Shown here: positions 62,599-63,812 of the stretch, piece by piece
Layout of the letters: every line of letters begins with the position of its first letter
Position numbering within the stretch: the first letter of the stretch is position 1
From: Clostridia bacterium
GTDB lineage: Bacteria; Bacillota; Clostridia; Oscillospirales; CAG-272
NCBI GenBank assembly: GCA_017483305.1
Contig: JAFULC010000052.1
Span: 1-63,812 of the forward strand
Length of the DNA: 63,812 nucleotides
Direction: 5' to 3'
Translations under genes and position numbers: made by a program
The notes under the pieces: model-generated
Databases searched by the model: none
Told to the model about the DNA's origin: nothing
Seen by the model: the letters and a program-made list of their open reading frames with translations, nothing else

Positions 62599-63474
62599 AT
62601 GATATACAAGCACATAAGTCACGCTGAGCAATTTCCCGATTCGAGAATTGAGGCGTACATTCACGATTATCACGACGAGCTTACCATTGGAAAAAGAAAG
62701 GCAATAGTCGTCTGTCCCGGAGGCGGATACGGATTTTTGTCGGAAAGAGAGGCTGAGCCGATAGCCCTGCAGTATTTTGCGGCGGGACTTAACGTTTTCG
62801 TGCTCCGCTATTCTATCCTTCAGAATGCGGCAAACAACTATTCTCCTCTCATCGAGGCTTGTCTTGCAATCAAATACATCCGCGAGCACTGCGACGAGCT
62901 TTACGTCGATCCCGATCACGTTTCTATAATCGGTTTTTCAGCAGGAGGTCATCTTGCCGCATGGACGGGCTGTGCGTGGCACTCCCCCGAGGTCGTGGCG
63001 CATCTTGGCGGCGTAGATCCGATCATCTGTAAGCCTACCTCAACCATTCTTTGCTACGCCGTACTGACCAGCGATCCCCGATACAGACACACCGGCTCCA
63101 TTTGGGTGCTTAACGGTATGCCTGTCGAGTCCGACGTCTTCCCCAAGGACGAGAACGGAATGGTGCTTGACGAGGAGGGCATGTCCCGTTTTTCGCCCGA
63201 AAGCATGGTGGACGAAAGGACCTCCCCCGCGTTTCTCTGGCACACTGTACAGGATGATTGCGTAAACGTTCAGAATTCCCTGATCTATTCAAGCAAGCTT
63301 CACCAATACAAGATACCTTTTGAAATGCATATTTACAACAATGGTCCTCACGGCATGTCCCTTTGCAACAAGGAGACCTGGTCTCAAAGAGACGATCTTG
63401 TCGATCCCTATGCAGCAGATTGGCTTCGTATGTCGATCCACTGGCTGCTTGAATGCCCCTTTGAAAAGAAATAA
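62599..63474 (+). CDS. alpha/beta hydrolase (esterase-like)
   Basis: A 291-residue alpha/beta-hydrolase with the oxyanion segment VVCPGGGYGFLS, nucleophile Ser in GFSAGGHLA, Asp in HTVQDDCV and His in NGPHGMSL. These match the endo-1,4-beta-xylanase-linked acetyl-esterase group often found in polysaccharide clusters. Cytoplasmic, without a signal peptide. Removal of acetyl groups from plant oligosaccharides is a reasonable guess given the glycosidases on both sides. Confidence 0.85.
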   Translation: MIYKHISHAEQFPDSRIEAYIHDYHDELTIGKRKAIVVCPGGGYGFLSEREAEPIALQYFAAGLNVFVLRYSILQNAANNYSPLIEACLAIKYIREHCDELYVDPDHVSIIGFSAGGHLAAWTGCAWHSPEVVAHLGGVDPIICKPTSTILCYAVLTSDPRYRHTGSIWVLNGMPVESDVFPKDENGMVLDEEGMSRFSPESMVDERTSPAFLWHTVQDDCVNVQNSLIYSSKLHQYKIPFEMHIYNNGPHGMSLCNKETWSQRDDLVDPYAADWLRMSIHWLLECPFEKK

Positions 63475-63479
63475 AACAG

Positions 63480-63511
63480 AGCACCGCGCGAAAAAACGCG
63501 CGGTGCTTTTT
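63480..63511. terminator. terminator between convergent genes
   Basis: AGCACCGCGCG (63480-63490) pairs perfectly with CGCGCGGTGCT (63497-63507), six-base A loop, T-run on the plus strand. Confidence 0.93.
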
Positions 63512-63512
63512 G

Positions 63513-63812
63513 TTATTCTTCGATTTTTGCCTTTTGTGTCAGGACAGAGCGGAAGAATTCGCAATCAAATTTTGCCTTTCGGTCGTATGCATAGAAGCCG
63601 TTCTGCTCCTGCTCGACATCGGTCAGCTGAGTGTAGCAAAGTCCACCCATCTTCGAATTAAAGAGCAAAGCCTCGGTAAGACCCTTGAAGCGAGCCTTGA
63701 ACTCCTCCTCGGTTTCGGGCGGTAGACCGTAGCCCCAACCGTCCGACACGCCGTTTTCAAACCAGAAGATGCCTCCGTATTCGCTGACGAAGGTAGGAGT
63801 CGACCAATAATC
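63513..63812 (-). CDS. GH2 family glycosidase, C-terminal part
   Basis: The reverse strand is open for 100 codons from the window edge to the stop at 63513, so only the C-terminus is present. PTFVSEYGGIFW contains the likely nucleophile Glu, and CYTQLTDVEQEQNG with YDRKAKFD is the end typical of GH2 TIM-barrel enzymes (beta-galactosidase/glucuronidase-like). A GTG inside (63749) is not the start, since the conserved nucleophile motif lies before it. Confidence 0.85.
   Translation of the reverse strand, partial: DYWSTPTFVSEYGGIFWFENGVSDGWGYGLPPETEEEFKARFKGLTEALLFNSKMGGLCYTQLTDVEQEQNGFYAYDRKAKFDCEFFRSVLTQKAKIEE

Noticed and set aside
1-63812. tRNA or rRNA genes
   Set aside because: No cloverleaf with CCA-type end or conserved rRNA sequence was recognised on either strand; the T-box leaders explain the tRNA-related signals.

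Overview
The window is a chromosomal segment of an anaerobic, spore-forming member of the Clostridia, most likely a gut or rumen Oscillospirales-type organism. Support comes from spo0A, spoIIP and ytfJ (gerW), two T-box leaders, sigma-A promoters that nearly all have 17-base spacers, the lon-engB-scpAB-ytfJ-dacF-rluB block, and plant-glycan hydrolases. No tRNA, rRNA, CRISPR array, intact insertion sequence or prophage was seen.

Layout. 1-1740: the start of leuS (minus strand, cut by the window edge) behind a leucine T-box. 1745-5283: a DHH pyrophosphatase-like protein diverges from a nucleotide pyrophosphatase fused to an acetyltransferase, a small pyrophosphatase and an AT-rich phosphotransferase. 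5444-8168: a self-cleaving type HTH-S24 repressor diverges from a small membrane protein; spoIIP follows on the minus strand. 8544-19498: an orphan peptide-binding lipoprotein, then a metallo-hydrolase with gltX and glnS, DUF1294, a phenylalanine T-box, pheST and a DUF896 protein. 19585-25808: beta-mannosidase, alpha-galactosidase, an RNHCP protein, ruvX and an unknown membrane-anchored protein. 25881-43815, all minus strand: rsfS, yqeK, nadD, yhbY, rdgB, ftsY, smc, a radical SAM protein, rnc, plsX, trmFO, topA, dprA, an rRNA/tRNA methyltransferase, rplT, rpmI and infC. 44825-54929, all plus strand: lon, engB, an M50 protease, scpA, scpB, DUF2953, ytfJ, dacF, a pseudouridine synthase and spo0A. 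55341-63812: a HAD hydrolase, a large glycosidase-like protein, ddl, prmC, a DAHP synthase, an esterase-like hydrolase and the C-terminus of a GH2 enzyme.

The most interesting signal is a structured 5' leader of about 117-151 nt that occurs three times, directly before the start codons of a small membrane protein gene (6533-6649), rnc (35338-35461, minus) and lon (44674-44824). The first helix spans exactly 46 nt in all three copies. A second hairpin, a third GC-rich hairpin and the bases leading to the Shine-Dalgarno are also conserved, while loops and paired bases vary. I do not recognise this RNA.

Other unusual points: a second, third-position-diverged copy of the spo0A 3' end behind spo0A; a run of five near-perfect hairpins bounded by a 30-bp direct repeat before spo0A; infC starting at ATA; a candidate small RNA between infC and lon; and a family of roughly 200-nt transcribed intergenic repeats at three sites.
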